Of a stretch of DNA of 50,202 nt, positions 10,164-23,612 are shown one piece after another. The first letter of the stretch is position 1. Every line of letters begins with the position of its first letter. Made by a program: the position numbers and the translations under genes. Source of the stretch: Lysobacteraceae bacterium (lineage in GTDB: Bacteria > Pseudomonadota > Gammaproteobacteria > Xanthomonadales > Xanthomonadaceae); the NCBI GenBank assembly GCA_023954075.1, contig JAMLIV010000023.1:1-50202 (forward strand), given 5' to 3'. The notes below the pieces were generated by a model. That model worked only from the letters and a program-made list of their open reading frames with translations. It searched no databases and was not told the origin of the DNA.

Positions 10164-11386
10164 AGACGTTTCTGGTCGGCGGCGCGGTGCGCGATGCGTT
10201 GCTGGGTCTGGTGCCAGGCGACCGCGATTTCGTGGTGGTGGGTGGCACGCCCGAGGCGATGGTGGCGGCCGGCTACACCCCCGTCGGGCGCGACTTTCCG
10301 GTGTTCCTGCACCCGCAAACGCATGAGGAATACGCCCTGGCGCGCTGCGAGCGCAAGGCCGGGCGCGGCTATCGCGGCTTCTCCGTGGTGGCCACACCCG
10401 ACATCACGCTGGAAGAAGATCTGGCGCGGCGCGACTTCACCGTCAACGCCATGGCGCAGGATGCAGACGGCAGCCTGATCGATCCCCATGGCGGCGCGGC
10501 GGATCTTGCGGCGCGCGTGCTGCGCCACGTCTCCCCCGCCTTTGCCGAAGATCCGGTACGGATCCTGCGCGCGGCGCGCTTCATGGCGCGCTGGGCGCGA
10601 CTGGGCTTTTCCGTGGCGGCCGAGACTCTGGAGCTGATGCGCGCCATGGTGGCCGATGGCGAGGTCGATCACCTGGTGCCCGAGCGTGTCTTCCAGGAGC
10701 TGTCCCGCGCGCTCGCCGAGCCCTCGCCCTCGGCCTTCCTGCGCACCCTGCGCGCCTGCGGCGCACTGGCCCGGGTGCTGCCCGAAGTCGATGCGCTATA
10801 CGGCGTGCCGCAGCACGCGGCGCATCATCCGGAAGTGGATGCGGGCGTGCACACCGAGATGGCCTGCGACGCGGCCGCGCGGCTGGCGCCTGGCGATGCG
10901 CTGGTCGCGTTCTGCGTCCTCACCCATGACCTGGGCAAGGCGCTCACGCCGGCGCGCGAGCTGCCGGCGCACCGCGCGCACGAACATTCGGGACTGGCTC
11001 CGCTGGATGACCTGTGCGAACGCCTTCGGGTGCCGACCGAACACGCCGCGCTCGCCCGCAGCGTCTGCCGCGAGCACCTCAACGTGCATCGCTTCCACGA
11101 GCTGAAGCCGGCTACGGTGCACGACCTGATCGTCCGCTGCGACGGCTTCCGCAGGCCCGAGCGCATGGACCGGATCGCACTGGCCTGCGAGGCCGACAAG
11201 CGCGGCCGGCGCGAGCGCGAACGCGAGCCCTACCCGCCGCGTGACGCACTGCTTGCCGCGCACGCCGCCGCGCTCGCGGTGAAGCCGCGCGATCTCGACC
11301 TCGCCGGCCTCGGCGGCGAACAGATCGCCGAGAAGATCCGGCGCGCGCGCGTCCGCGCCATCGCTGCGGCGCGCGCGGTCGGCTAG
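10160..11386 (+). CDS. cca: Multifunctional CCA tRNA nucleotidyltransferase
   Basis: Adds and repairs the 3' CCA of tRNAs; the E. coli-type enzyme also has a phosphohydrolase (HD) domain. It has 408 residues. [13 protein letters not shown] (~4-16) and DRDFVVVG carry the catalytic carboxylates of the class II polymerase-beta fold. [12 protein letters not shown] and [16 protein letters not shown] are the nucleotide-template region. The HD motif is in [14 protein letters not shown] (~250), with HEHSGL further on. The start is GTG at 10160, overlapping the preceding stop (GTGA); no ATG is available before the VGGAVRD motif. Confidence 0.96.
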   Translation: MKTFLVGGAVRDALLGLVPGDRDFVVVGGTPEAMVAAGYTPVGRDFPVFLHPQTHEEYALARCERKAGRGYRGFSVVATPDITLEEDLARRDFTVNAMAQDADGSLIDPHGGAADLAARVLRHVSPAFAEDPVRILRAARFMARWARLGFSVAAETLELMRAMVADGEVDHLVPERVFQELSRALAEPSPSAFLRTLRACGALARVLPEVDALYGVPQHAAHHPEVDAGVHTEMACDAAARLAPGDALVAFCVLTHDLGKALTPARELPAHRAHEHSGLAPLDDLCERLRVPTEHAALARSVCREHLNVHRFHELKPATVHDLIVRCDGFRRPERMDRIALACEADKRGRREREREPYPPRDALLAAHAAALAVKPRDLDLAGLGGEQIAEKIRRARVRAIAAARAVG

Positions 11387-11405
11387 GCCGATCCGGCCGG
11401 GCGCT

Positions 11406-12191
11406 TCAATCCTTCGCCGCTTCAGTCCCGGGCACAAGGTCACCCACATGCACCTCGCCGCGCGGGGGGGATTTCCAGATCGTGTCCTGCAGCGCCCAGT
11501 ACCGCTCAGGCTCCCAGTACTCCTTTGCATAGAAACGCTCGCCCGGAATCGACATCCCCGTTCCCGCCAGCGGGCCGGTGTTCGGGATGATGGTGATGTT
11601 GCCGAGGAAGCCGGTGCGGCTGCCGGTCAGCTTGCGCTTCTCCCGCCGCAGCACTTTCTCCAGGCGCGGTTTGGCAACCTCGTCGCCGTACTCGGCATAG
11701 ACCGCCTGGCCGCGCTCGATCGCCTCGGCGCGCGTCGATTCATCCAGCTGGTCCCAGTAGCGCTCGCGCAGGATCAGGAAGTTCGGGTAGCGCCGCTCGG
11801 CGGCCAGGTCCATCCACGCATAGCCCAGGGCACGATCCTGCGGCACGCCGATGCCCTGCCAGTGCATCTCGGCCACCATGGCCTGCGAGGCCTTGTCGGC
11901 GTAGCGCGCGGCCTGAAGGAAATGCGTCATCGCCTGCCCATGGCGGCCGTTGGCGTAGTCGTGCAGCCCTTCCCGCCGCCAGCGCAGGTCGGGATGCGCC
12001 GCCATGAACCCCTCGGTCATCGCCTCGATCGCAATGCCCGGTTCGCCCACGAAATCGCCGTGCCGCGGCGCTTCCGGCCGCTCCTGCCAGCGCACCTCGC
12101 GCGGCTCGCCGGCCTGCGCCGCCGTCCACGGCGCGATCGCCAGCACGGCACCCACCGCAGCGACAGCTCGCCACACGGCTCTCTTTCCCAT
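11406..12191 (-). CDS. Secreted Sel1-like repeat protein
   Basis: Protein of 261 residues with a signal peptide (residues 1-27, ending AAQAGE). Residues ~85-130 (YADKASQAMVAEMHWQGIGVPQDRALGYAWMDLAAERRYP) read as one to two Sel1-type TPR units, a fold used for protein contacts. The rest, including GFLGNITIIPNTG and FYAKEYWEPERYWALQD, is not recognised. A strong ribosome site (GAGAGGAG) precedes ATG at 12191. It lies 129 bp downstream of htpX on the same strand and converges with cca. No function can be inferred beyond probable periplasmic location. Confidence 0.75.
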   Translation of the reverse strand: MGKRAVWRAVAAVGAVLAIAPWTAAQAGEPREVRWQERPEAPRHGDFVGEPGIAIEAMTEGFMAAHPDLRWRREGLHDYANGRHGQAMTHFLQAARYADKASQAMVAEMHWQGIGVPQDRALGYAWMDLAAERRYPNFLILRERYWDQLDESTRAEAIERGQAVYAEYGDEVAKPRLEKVLRREKRKLTGSRTGFLGNITIIPNTGPLAGTGMSIPGERFYAKEYWEPERYWALQDTIWKSPPRGEVHVGDLVPGTEAAKD

Positions 12192-12320
12192 GGTTCCACT
12201 CCTCTCCGCCCCGGATCCGCTCCGGTATGCATTTACTGCTACGGGCGAGAGCGCGGAACCGTCGCAGCCTTGCGCAAATCGAGGGCGCGGCGTGGAGACA
12301 GCGGGCGGAAGGAGCGGCGT

Positions 12321-13208
12321 TTACGCGGCCTCGCGCAGCGCGCGGATGCGCTCCTCCAGCGGCGGGTGCGACATCATCAGCTTGCGCAGCCCGTGCGCGA
12401 TGCCGCCGGAAATGCCGAAGGCGCGGATCTGGTCGGGCAGCGTACTCTGGCCGCGGTTGCCCGCCAGCCGCTGCAGCGCGGCGATCATCTTCCCGCGCCC
12501 TGCGAGGCGCGCGCCGCCGGCATCGGCGCGAAACTCGCGCCAGCGGCTGAAGGCCATCGCGATCATCGAGGCAAACAGCCCGAACACCAGTTCCAGCACC
12601 GTCACGATGATGTAGTAGAAGAAGCTCGGCCCGCCGTCATTGTCGCGATTGCCCGAAAGCATGGCGTCGATGGTACGGCCGACCACGCGCGCGAGGAACA
12701 GCACGAAGGTGTTGAGCACGCCCTGGATCAGCGCCATGGTCACCATGTCGCCGTTGGCGACGTGGCTGACCTCGTGCGCCAGCACGGCCTCGGCCTCGTC
12801 CCTGTCCATCGCGCGCAGCAGGCCGGTCGAAACCGCCACCAGCGAACTGTTGCGGGTGGCACCGGTGGCGAACGCATTGACATCGGGCGCGTCGTAGATC
12901 GCCACTTCGGGCATGCGGATGCCGGCAGCCTGTGCCTGCCGCTCCACGGTCTGGAACAACCAGCGCTCCACCTCGTTGCGGGGCTGGGTGATGACCTGCG
13001 CGCCGGTGCTGCGCTTGGCCATGGTCTTGGACATCAGCAGGGAAATCATCGCCCCGCCGAAACCGAACACGGCCGCGAATACCAGCAGGGTGCCGTTCTG
13101 GCCCGGTTGAATCCCGAAGGCCTTTTCCAGCACGCTCATCACGATGCCCAGCAGGACCAGGACCGCAAGGTTGGTGGCGAGAAACAGCGCGATGCGTCGA
13201 ATCATCAT
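12321..13208 (-). CDS. htpX: Membrane zinc protease HtpX
   Basis: M48-family inner-membrane metalloprotease involved in membrane-protein quality control with FtsH. It has 295 residues, the usual length. Two N-terminal membrane spans (residues ~5-25 and ~38-57) precede the zinc motif in [13 protein letters not shown] (~140), two more hydrophobic segments follow, and the third ligand is in [17 protein letters not shown]. An AAGGAAGG ribosome site precedes tandem ATGs at 13208 and 13205; the second is better spaced, the first was kept. The gene is divergent from gluQ. Confidence 0.96.
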   Translation of the reverse strand: MMIRRIALFLATNLAVLVLLGIVMSVLEKAFGIQPGQNGTLLVFAAVFGFGGAMISLLMSKTMAKRSTGAQVITQPRNEVERWLFQTVERQAQAAGIRMPEVAIYDAPDVNAFATGATRNSSLVAVSTGLLRAMDRDEAEAVLAHEVSHVANGDMVTMALIQGVLNTFVLFLARVVGRTIDAMLSGNRDNDGGPSFFYYIIVTVLELVFGLFASMIAMAFSRWREFRADAGGARLAGRGKMIAALQRLAGNRGQSTLPDQIRAFGISGGIAHGLRKLMMSHPPLEERIRALREAA

Positions 13209-13273
13209 GGGAACCTTCCTTGAAGAAAGACGCCGGAGTCTCCGGCGCGCAGTGGAGTGCGGATTGTGCAGAA

Positions 13274-14170
13274 ATGAAGCCATCGTCCGCTGAATTCAAG
13301 CCGGGTCGATACCGCGGCCGTTTCGCGCCCTCGCCCACCGGGCCGCTGCATTTCGGTTCGCTGGTGGCGGCCTTCGGCAGCTTCCTGCGCGCCCGCGCGC
13401 AGGGCGGCCAGTGGCTGCTGCGGGTGGAGGACATCGACACCCCGCGCGTGGTGCCCGGTGCCACGGACCTGCAGCTCGACGCGCTGCGCCGCTTCGGGCT
13501 GGACTGGGACGAGGAGCCGATGTGGCAAAGCCGGCGGCTGGAGGCGTATCGCGCCACGCTCGATCGGCTGCGCGCGGACGAGCGGGTGTTCGCCTGCCGC
13601 TGCAGCCGCAGCGCGCTGGCCGGCGCGCCGCACCGCGGCTGCCTGTCCACGCGCCGCGATGGCCCGGTGGCCTGGCGGCTGCGCGTGCCGGATCGCGTCA
13701 TCACCTTCGTCGACGCCATCCGCGGGCCGCGCCGGCAAAACCTCGCGCAGGACGTGGGCGATGTGGTGCTCTGGCGCGGCGATGGCCTGGTGGCCTACCA
13801 GCTTGCGGTGGTGGTGGACGACGCGGCCCAGGGCATCAGCGAGGTGGTGCGCGGTGCCGACCTGATCGACTCCACCGCGCGCCAGATCTTCCTGCAGGAA
13901 TCGCTCGGCCTGCCGACGCCCGCCTACGCCCACCTGCCGCTGGCGCTGGATGCCGATGGCCACAAGCTCGGCAAGTCGCAGCAGGCGCTGGCGCTGGACG
14001 CTGCCCGTCCGATCCCGGCGCTGCGCGCCGCCTGGGCCTTCCTCGGGCAGCGCTCCGAGGCGCTGGATGACGCCCTGGACCTGCCGCGTCTGCTCGACGC
14101 CGCCATCGCCGCGTTCGACCTGACGCGCGTGCCGCGGAGTGATCGCCGCATCGCCACGACGCTGGCCTGA
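13274..14170 (+). CDS. gluQ: Glutamyl-Q tRNA(Asp) synthetase
   Basis: Truncated glutamyl-tRNA synthetase paralogue that activates glutamate and attaches it to the queuosine base at the anticodon of tRNA-Asp. It has 298 residues and lacks an anticodon-binding domain, as expected. The class I signatures are [15 protein letters not shown] (HIGH-like, ~18-30) and [11 protein letters not shown] (KMSKS-like, ~232-242), with [11 protein letters not shown] and [14 protein letters not shown] between. The zinc site is incomplete: [16 protein letters not shown] keeps three cysteines but has no tyrosine in the E. coli position. ATG at 13274 is chosen; a TTG at 13220 would add 18 residues that overlap the htpX leader. 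Confidence 0.93.
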   Translation: MKPSSAEFKPGRYRGRFAPSPTGPLHFGSLVAAFGSFLRARAQGGQWLLRVEDIDTPRVVPGATDLQLDALRRFGLDWDEEPMWQSRRLEAYRATLDRLRADERVFACRCSRSALAGAPHRGCLSTRRDGPVAWRLRVPDRVITFVDAIRGPRRQNLAQDVGDVVLWRGDGLVAYQLAVVVDDAAQGISEVVRGADLIDSTARQIFLQESLGLPTPAYAHLPLALDADGHKLGKSQQALALDAARPIPALRAAWAFLGQRSEALDDALDLPRLLDAAIAAFDLTRVPRSDRRIATTLA

Positions 14171-14266
14171 AGCCACCTGCGCGGCGAGCCGGCGGAAAAC
14201 TGCGATGCGGCGCGCAGATTCAATCCGCGCTACTCTCCGACCACCTCTCGCCCACACGCCGAGCCC

Positions 14267-15919
14267 ATGCCCCAGGATCAACGCACCGAACGCCATCGGA
14301 AAGCCGGAAAGCTGTTTCGCGACAGGGACTACGCCGGCGCGCTGAAGATCCTGGACGAACTTGTCGCCTCCCACCCCAACGCCGCGCCGCTGCACGTCCA
14401 CCGCGGGCGCTGCCTCAATGCGCTGGGGCGTCCGGCCGAGGCGGCGATGGCGCTCGACGCCGCGCTGGCGCTGGCACCCGATCACGTTCCCACGCTGCTG
14501 GCGCGGGTGGAACTTGCCGAAGAGCATTACGAAGCGCTCGACATCCTGCCGCTGCTGCGGCGCGCGATCGCGCGCGAGCCGGAAAATGCCGCCGCGCACT
14601 TCTTCTTCGCACGCGCCGTGCTCGATGGCGCGGCCGATGCCGACGACGCCGGCGCGGTCGAGGAGGCGCTCGCCAGCCTGGACCTCAGCATCGCGCTGGA
14701 TCCGCAGCGCGCCGAAGCCTGGGCCCGCCGCGGCCAGTACCATCACCTGCGCGCGCACGATGCCGCGGACGGCCCGGACGTGGTGCACGATGCCCTCGGC
14801 ATCGGCTACGGCCGCAGCGCGCTGGAACAGGCCCTTTCCGACACCACCCGTGCGGCAAGCCTGACGGCCGACAACCAGTATGACCGCCTCTGCGCGCGGA
14901 TCGCCGCCCTGCTCGGCCGGCACGAACTGGCCACCCACCACATGGACCGCGTGCTCGATCGCATTGCGGCCGATGCGCCGGCGCGCGCCTTCGTCGAGGA
15001 GGAACGCGCACGCTACGCCAGAGGCAAGGAAGGCGAACGCGAAGAGCTGGCCGAAATCCTCGAGCGCGCGGGTGACACCGAAGACGTGGAACGCGGCCTG
15101 GTGGAAGATGCGAGCTACGCCCTGACCCACGCCACCGCGGAACTGGTGCGCCAGGGCGTCGACCTGCAGAACGCGCTGGAGGCGATGGCGGGAGACGAAT
15201 CGCCGGAAGACCTGCAGGCAGCCCAGATCGCTTTCAGCCTCTACAGCGTGGCGCACGAGGCCGATCCTGAGCTGGCCGAAGTCGAACCCACGGAGTTTCC
15301 CGCGTTCCAGCGCAGGCACGCTGCGGCCTGCGAGCGGGCGCTGGCACCGCTCGGATACACGCTTCTGGCCTATGCCGAGGCGCGCGGCATCAGCGCGCAG
15401 CAGGGGCGGCGCACCCTGCTAGGCCTGTTCACCCACCCCGATTACGGCAGCGCCGCATCCTTCGCGCTCAAGCCCAAGTGGCCGGGGTTCATCGGCTTCC
15501 TCCTGCTGCTCCTGAGCGGTCAGTGGAAGACCGCGCGGATGCTCGAATGCGCCACCCGCTTCGACGACGACCTCCACATGCACAGCCGCGCCGCCGGACC
15601 GGACCCGTTCGAGACCGACGGCATCCGCAACTTTTCCTTCGAGAAGCTGCCGCCGAAATCCACGCCGCGCGAAGTGGCCGAGCGCCACATCGAGCGCGTG
15701 CTCGAACGCATCGGCGAAGGTCACGACGTGGTACCCGAGCGTTGCATTGAAGACATCGAAGCGGGCTGGCGCGCGACCAGCGCGCTGAAGCGCGAGTATC
15801 GCCAGAGCATCGGCTACGCCACCGACGGGGAGCTGCGCGCGCTCCTGGGCAGGCACTACGACGCGCTGGCCGGGCGGGTGCGCGACCGGCTGCGCCTGCT
15901 GGCCGGGTCCGGCGGCTGA
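14267..15919 (+). CDS. TPR-repeat protein with unrecognised C-terminal half
   Basis: Protein of 550 residues without signal peptide, so probably cytosolic. Residues ~8-75 contain two clear TPR units (AGKLFRDRDYAGALKILDEL and HVHRGRCLNALGRPAEAAMA), with further weaker units to ~240 (EALASLDLSIALDPQRAEAW). The part from ~320 onward is not a repeat I recognise. It includes LEEV/DPELAEVEPTEFP-type acidic stretches, a short hydrophobic run (PGFIGFLLLLLSG, ~412) and RHIERVLERIGEGHDVVPE. It stands between gluQ (96 bp upstream) and the acetoacetyl-CoA synthetase gene (93 bp downstream), both on the same strand, with no clear functional link. Function unknown. Confidence 0.8.
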   Translation: MPQDQRTERHRKAGKLFRDRDYAGALKILDELVASHPNAAPLHVHRGRCLNALGRPAEAAMALDAALALAPDHVPTLLARVELAEEHYEALDILPLLRRAIAREPENAAAHFFFARAVLDGAADADDAGAVEEALASLDLSIALDPQRAEAWARRGQYHHLRAHDAADGPDVVHDALGIGYGRSALEQALSDTTRAASLTADNQYDRLCARIAALLGRHELATHHMDRVLDRIAADAPARAFVEEERARYARGKEGEREELAEILERAGDTEDVERGLVEDASYALTHATAELVRQGVDLQNALEAMAGDESPEDLQAAQIAFSLYSVAHEADPELAEVEPTEFPAFQRRHAAACERALAPLGYTLLAYAEARGISAQQGRRTLLGLFTHPDYGSAASFALKPKWPGFIGFLLLLLSGQWKTARMLECATRFDDDLHMHSRAAGPDPFETDGIRNFSFEKLPPKSTPREVAERHIERVLERIGEGHDVVPERCIEDIEAGWRATSALKREYRQSIGYATDGELRALLGRHYDALAGRVRDRLRLLAGSGG

Positions 15920-16012
15920 TCCCGCCCGGGGCGCGGGCCTTGCCCCAAAGGACAACTGCCGCCGCCGGGACGCGGCACTAGAATGCGGGCAGTTCATTCA
16001 TCGGTCCGCGTC

Positions 16013-17968
<1,956 letters not shown>

Positions 17969-18009
17969 GGCTCGCGGACGATTTCTTTTAGCAAGCGACT
18001 CAGGCGATA

Positions 18010-18599
18010 CGGCTTCTGTCGCTTCTTGATTGGGCGTGGCCGCAAGGTTTCGACCGCCTCAGCGGCGGCCGAATTACTTCTCTTTGCGTCGCCAAAGAGA
18101 AGTAACCAAGAGAAAGGCGACCCCAGCGGCCCGCCCGGAAGATGAAGCCTTCCGGGTACGTGAGCCGGTGCCGGGGTTTCCCGATGGCACATCCTGTGCC
18201 GCCGGGAAACGCGCGGGCATCCATGCCCGCGCCCCTGCGGGCTGATCCGGCACCACCTCACCGGGCCACATGGGGACCCCAAGAGCAGGAGCGTGCGGTC
18301 ATCTCGCTGCCTGCCGGCCTTCGCTCTTGATCTACCGGGCCCCCTTGAACCGCGCCAAGTAGCGCAGGCGGCCGGCGGGGATAGGCGCGATTGTTCGAGG
18401 CCATGGATGGCCGAGTTCGCGCCGGCCGACGGGTGCCGAGCAACGCAGGGCACGACGCCTGCGCAGCAGGCGGCGCGCGGTGCCGGGGTGTCGTTTCTTT
18501 GGGTTACCTTTCTTTGGACAAGCAAAGAAAGGTAACTCGGCCGCCGCCGAGGCGGACGAAACCCTGCGAAAACATCCAAACCAGAAGCAAAAGAAGCCG
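18010..18599. repeat. Hairpin-chain intergenic element with long inverted arms
   Basis: The 674 bp between the acetoacetyl-CoA synthetase gene and alaA hold no credible gene. Two imperfect inverted arms of about 118 bp (18010-18128 and 18482-18599) each contain a perfect hairpin: 13-bp stem at 18074-18105 and 14-bp stem at 18503-18536, both with 6-nt loops. Between them lie further perfect hairpins with tiny loops at 18134-18156, 18176-18210 (nested), 18211-18232 (10-bp stem, 2-nt loop), 18399-18412 and 18456-18472. I recall similar motifs repeated through Xanthomonadaceae genomes, where fragments are often miscalled as small proteins; that is memory, not a search. It could be a non-autonomous mobile element, a structured RNA or both. 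Confidence 0.8.
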
Positions 18600-18642
18600 C
18601 ACGCGCCACGCGCCCATGAAAACACGGACCAGACGCGCGCGT

Positions 18643-19899
18643 TCACCCCTCCGCCGCGCGAACCAGCTCCACCGGCTGCCGCTCACAGCGCGCCAGCGCC
18701 GTCTCGATGCGCGCGAACACCTCGCGGATCTGCTCGGGCTGCGGCAGCAGCGTCACGCGGAAATGATTGCGGTAGGGCACGTTGAAGCTGGTGCCCGGCA
18801 CGATCAGCACGCCCTCGTGGGTGAGGAGATCGAGCGCGAAGCGGTGGTCGTCGAACTCCGCAAAGCCGGTCGTGTCGATGCCGGGAAAGGCGTACAGCGC
18901 GCCCTGCGGTGAATGCAGATGCAGGCGCGAACTGGCCTCGCAGGCCTCGATCACGGCGCGGCGCGCCTCGTGCAGACGGCCGCCCGGCGCGGTGAGCGCG
19001 CTGATCGTGTCCGGCCCGGTGAGCGCGGCCAGTGCGGCCCACTGCGCCGGCACGTTGGCGCACAGGCGCAGCGCGCCGAGGAGGTCGAGCGCGTGGTGGT
19101 AGTCGCCGCTGCGGATCGGATCGCCCGACAGCACCGCCCAGCCGGCGCGATAGCCGCAGGCGCGATGCACCTTGGACAGTCCGCCGAAGGTGAGGCACGG
19201 CGCATCGCCCGCCAGCGGTGCCAGCGGCACGTACTGCGCGCCGTCGTAGACGATCTCGTCGTAGATCTCGTCCACCATCAGCAGCAGACGATGACGCTCC
19301 GCAATGTCGGCCAGCCGCTGCAGGGTTTCGCGCGAGTACACCGCGCCGGACGGATTGTTCGGATTGATCAGCACCAGGGCACGGGTGCGCGGGGTGATGA
19401 GCGATTCGACCTGCTCCGGATCGGGCTGGAAGCCGTTTTCGGGCCGGCAGTCGTAATAGACCGGCACGCCATCGTTGAGGATCGTGGCCGCGCTCCAGAG
19501 CGGGTAGTCGGGACTGGGCAACAGCACCTCGTCGCCGGGATTGAGCAGGGCGCGCAGCGACATGTCGATCAGCTCGGAAACGCCGTTGCCCATGAACACG
19601 TGCGCCGGCGTCACTCCGCGTGCGCCGCGCGCCGCGTGCCTGGCGGCGATGACCTCGCGCAGTTCCGGCAGGCCCTGCTGGTGGCAGTAGGGATCGCTCT
19701 CGGCGACGTGCTCGGCGATGGCCTGCTGCAGGTGCTCGGGCGCGCGGAAGCCGAATGCGCCAGGGTTGCCGATGTTGAGCTTGATGAGCCTGCGCCCTTG
19801 CGCCTCCATGTCACGCGCTCGCCGCGCCAGTTCGCCGCGAATCTCGTAGCGGACCTGGGACAGGCGTTGGCGGGTGGCGATGGTGCGGGAGCTGGACAT
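18643..19899 (-). CDS. alaA: PLP-dependent alanine aminotransferase (AlaA/YfbQ type)
   Basis: Class I/II aminotransferase of 418 residues transferring amino groups between alanine and 2-oxoglutarate/glutamate in the cytosol. Visible sites are LNIGNPGAFGF near the N-terminus, SPDYPLWSAAT, INPNNPSGAVYSRET, MVDEIYDEIVYDG and the PLP-lysine region GGLSKVHRACGYRAGW (~245). The arginine near the C-terminus that binds the substrate carboxylate fits NHFRVTLLP. The overall pattern matches the AlaA (YfbQ) group rather than aspartate aminotransferase. It is transcribed toward the hairpin element and is divergent from the DUF924 gene across 203 bp in which I see no gene. Confidence 0.9.
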   Translation of the reverse strand: MSSSRTIATRQRLSQVRYEIRGELARRARDMEAQGRRLIKLNIGNPGAFGFRAPEHLQQAIAEHVAESDPYCHQQGLPELREVIAARHAARGARGVTPAHVFMGNGVSELIDMSLRALLNPGDEVLLPSPDYPLWSAATILNDGVPVYYDCRPENGFQPDPEQVESLITPRTRALVLINPNNPSGAVYSRETLQRLADIAERHRLLLMVDEIYDEIVYDGAQYVPLAPLAGDAPCLTFGGLSKVHRACGYRAGWAVLSGDPIRSGDYHHALDLLGALRLCANVPAQWAALAALTGPDTISALTAPGGRLHEARRAVIEACEASSRLHLHSPQGALYAFPGIDTTGFAEFDDHRFALDLLTHEGVLIVPGTSFNVPYRNHFRVTLLPQPEQIREVFARIETALARCERQPVELVRAAEG

Positions 19900-20102
19900 G
19901 GCTGGGCCGGAAGCAGAGGAAAGAAGGGACGCGACGCCTCCAGACTAGCGAAGAAGCGCGCGGGATTCCGGGCAATCCGCGGGCGTTTCGGCGCTTTCAC
20001 GGGGCCGTGGGGCGGACAATATCGCGCGCCATGACGCATCGCAACAAAAGCGTCCGTCGGCACACTCGGCTACCCTGCCCGCATTCATGCCGGAGAGGTT
20101 CC

Positions 20103-20648
20103 ATGCCCACCCTGCCCACGCCGAAGGCGGTCGTTGATTTCTGGCGCGAGGCCGGCCCGGAGGGCTGGTTCGGTCGTCGAACGGCCTTCGACGACCGCTT
20201 CCGGGAACGCTTCCTGGCCGCCCACATGGCGGCGGCGCGGCGCGAGCTGGACGACTGGATGGACAGCGCCGAGGGCGCGCTGGCGCTGATGGTGCTGCTC
20301 GACCAGTTCCCGCGAAACTGCTTTCGCGGCACCGCGCACATGTTCGCCACCGATGCGCTGGCGCTGCGCCTGGCGCGCACGGCGCTTGCGCGCGGCTACG
20401 ACCGGGAAACCGAGGCTGCGCTGCGCCTCTTCCTGTATCTGCCTTTCGAGCACAGCGAGGTGCTGGAAAACCAGCGCCGCGCGGTCGAACTGTGCACGCC
20501 GCTGGGCGCACCGTTCGACCAACACGCGCGCGTCCATCTGGACGTGATCGAACGCTTCGGCCGCTTCCCGCACCGCAACGCCGCCTTTGGCCGCGAGACC
20601 ACGGCCGAGGAGCAGGCGTTCCTGGATGCGGGCGGGTTCGCGGGTTGA
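20103..20648 (+). CDS. DUF924 family protein
   Basis: Protein of 181 residues of the DUF924 family, an all-helical TPR-like fold of unknown role. Family strings are VVDFWREAGPEGWFGR (~11-26), LVLLDQFPRNCFRGTA (~62-78), FATDALALRLARTAL and LFLYLPFEHSEVLENQ (~118-133). GGAGAGG precedes ATG at 20103; upstream ATGs at 20007 and 20031 lie in poorly coding sequence and were not used. It converges with tkt, with a 9-bp gap. Confidence 0.88.
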   Translation: MPTLPTPKAVVDFWREAGPEGWFGRRTAFDDRFRERFLAAHMAAARRELDDWMDSAEGALALMVLLDQFPRNCFRGTAHMFATDALALRLARTALARGYDRETEAALRLFLYLPFEHSEVLENQRRAVELCTPLGAPFDQHARVHLDVIERFGRFPHRNAAFGRETTAEEQAFLDAGGFAG

Positions 20649-20657
20649 CGCGAAGGC

Positions 20658-22658
<2,001 letters not shown>

Positions 22659-22778
22659 GTCGGGCGGTACCTGGGGGATGAGAGAAAGTCGCGGGCGCGG
22701 CGCGCCGGGTGCGCATTGTCCCACCGCCGATTCGCGTTGTCGCGCCGCAAGCTGCGCGCGCCGCCGCCGCGCGAGGGC

Positions 22779-23591
22779 CTATTCCACCCCGAAATGCCGC
22801 TGCAGGCGGTCGGCCAGCGCGGCGGCCGTGAGCTCTCCGACGTGGAGATCGCGCAGCACGCCGCGGCTGTCGTAGAACAGCGTGGTCGGCAGCACGCGGG
22901 CACCGGTGGCCTGCATGGTGCCGGATTCGGAATCGAGCAGGACATCGGGCGTTTCCAGCCCGCTGCGGCGCAGGTAGTCCTCCACGAGCTCCGGCGGATC
23001 GCCCTGATTCACCAGCAGGAAGCGCACCTGCGGCCAGCGCGTGCCGGCGCGGGCAAGCATCGGCATCTCGCGCCGGCACGGTGGGCACCAGGTGGCCCAG
23101 AGGTTGATCACGATCGGGCGCGGATCGGCGTCGGGGATGCGCACCAGAGCGCCGTCGCGCGCGTGCAGCGACAGCGCCGGCAGCGGAATCGAATCGCGCT
23201 GGTGCGCATCGAGCGCGGAAGCCGCCACCCACCAGCCCGCCGCGCCGATGAGCAGGCCCGCGATGACCGGACCACGCAGCGCCGGCATGCGGCGGCTGCG
23301 CCACCAGGCCGTCGCCAGCGCCACCGGCAGCCCGCTCCACCAGGCAAAGCCCCCGTCACCGATGGCGATGATCGACGCCGGCGCGGCGGCATACTCGGGC
23401 CACCAGCGCAGCACATAGCCCAGCCTGGCGGCGAGCAGGCCCGCCAGCACGGCATCCAGCAGCGGCCCGCCGATGCCCGTGCTCTCGGCCAGCGCACGGC
23501 GGCGCGACAGGAGGTTGGCCGCGATCCAGGCCAGCAGCACGGCGGCGGCGGCGATGGCAACCCGCAGCGAGAACGGCCCGAACGAGGTCAT
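22779..23591 (-). CDS. TlpA-like thioredoxin protein with multi-span membrane domain
   Basis: Protein of 270 residues. The C-terminal half (~130-270) is a TlpA/ResA-type thioredoxin domain with the redox motif in NLWATWCPPCRREMPML (~163-180) and cis-Pro in ARVLPTTLFYDSRG, expected in the periplasm. The N-terminal ~125 residues contain three to four hydrophobic segments. The string GPLLDAVLAGLLAARLGYVLRWW and the following FAWWSGLP resemble part of prolipoprotein diacylglyceryl transferase (Lgt), but without its catalytic histidine region. A role as membrane-tethered thiol reductant is inferred, for example in cytochrome c maturation or envelope redox repair. It is 120 bp upstream of tkt and 21 bp downstream of the symporter gene. 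Confidence 0.85.
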   Translation of the reverse strand: MTSFGPFSLRVAIAAAAVLLAWIAANLLSRRRALAESTGIGGPLLDAVLAGLLAARLGYVLRWWPEYAAAPASIIAIGDGGFAWWSGLPVALATAWWRSRRMPALRGPVIAGLLIGAAGWWVAASALDAHQRDSIPLPALSLHARDGALVRIPDADPRPIVINLWATWCPPCRREMPMLARAGTRWPQVRFLLVNQGDPPELVEDYLRRSGLETPDVLLDSESGTMQATGARVLPTTLFYDSRGVLRDLHVGELTAAALADRLQRHFGVE

Positions 23592-23612
23592 GCGCGCACC
23601 CGGCCCAAAGCC

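Noticed and set aside
18000..18912. Several small open frames inside and across the hairpin element (for example 18030-18245, 18142-18330, 18391-18912).
   Set aside because: They read straight through perfect hairpins and inverted arms; their mirrored peptide pieces on both strands reflect the repeats, not protein selection.
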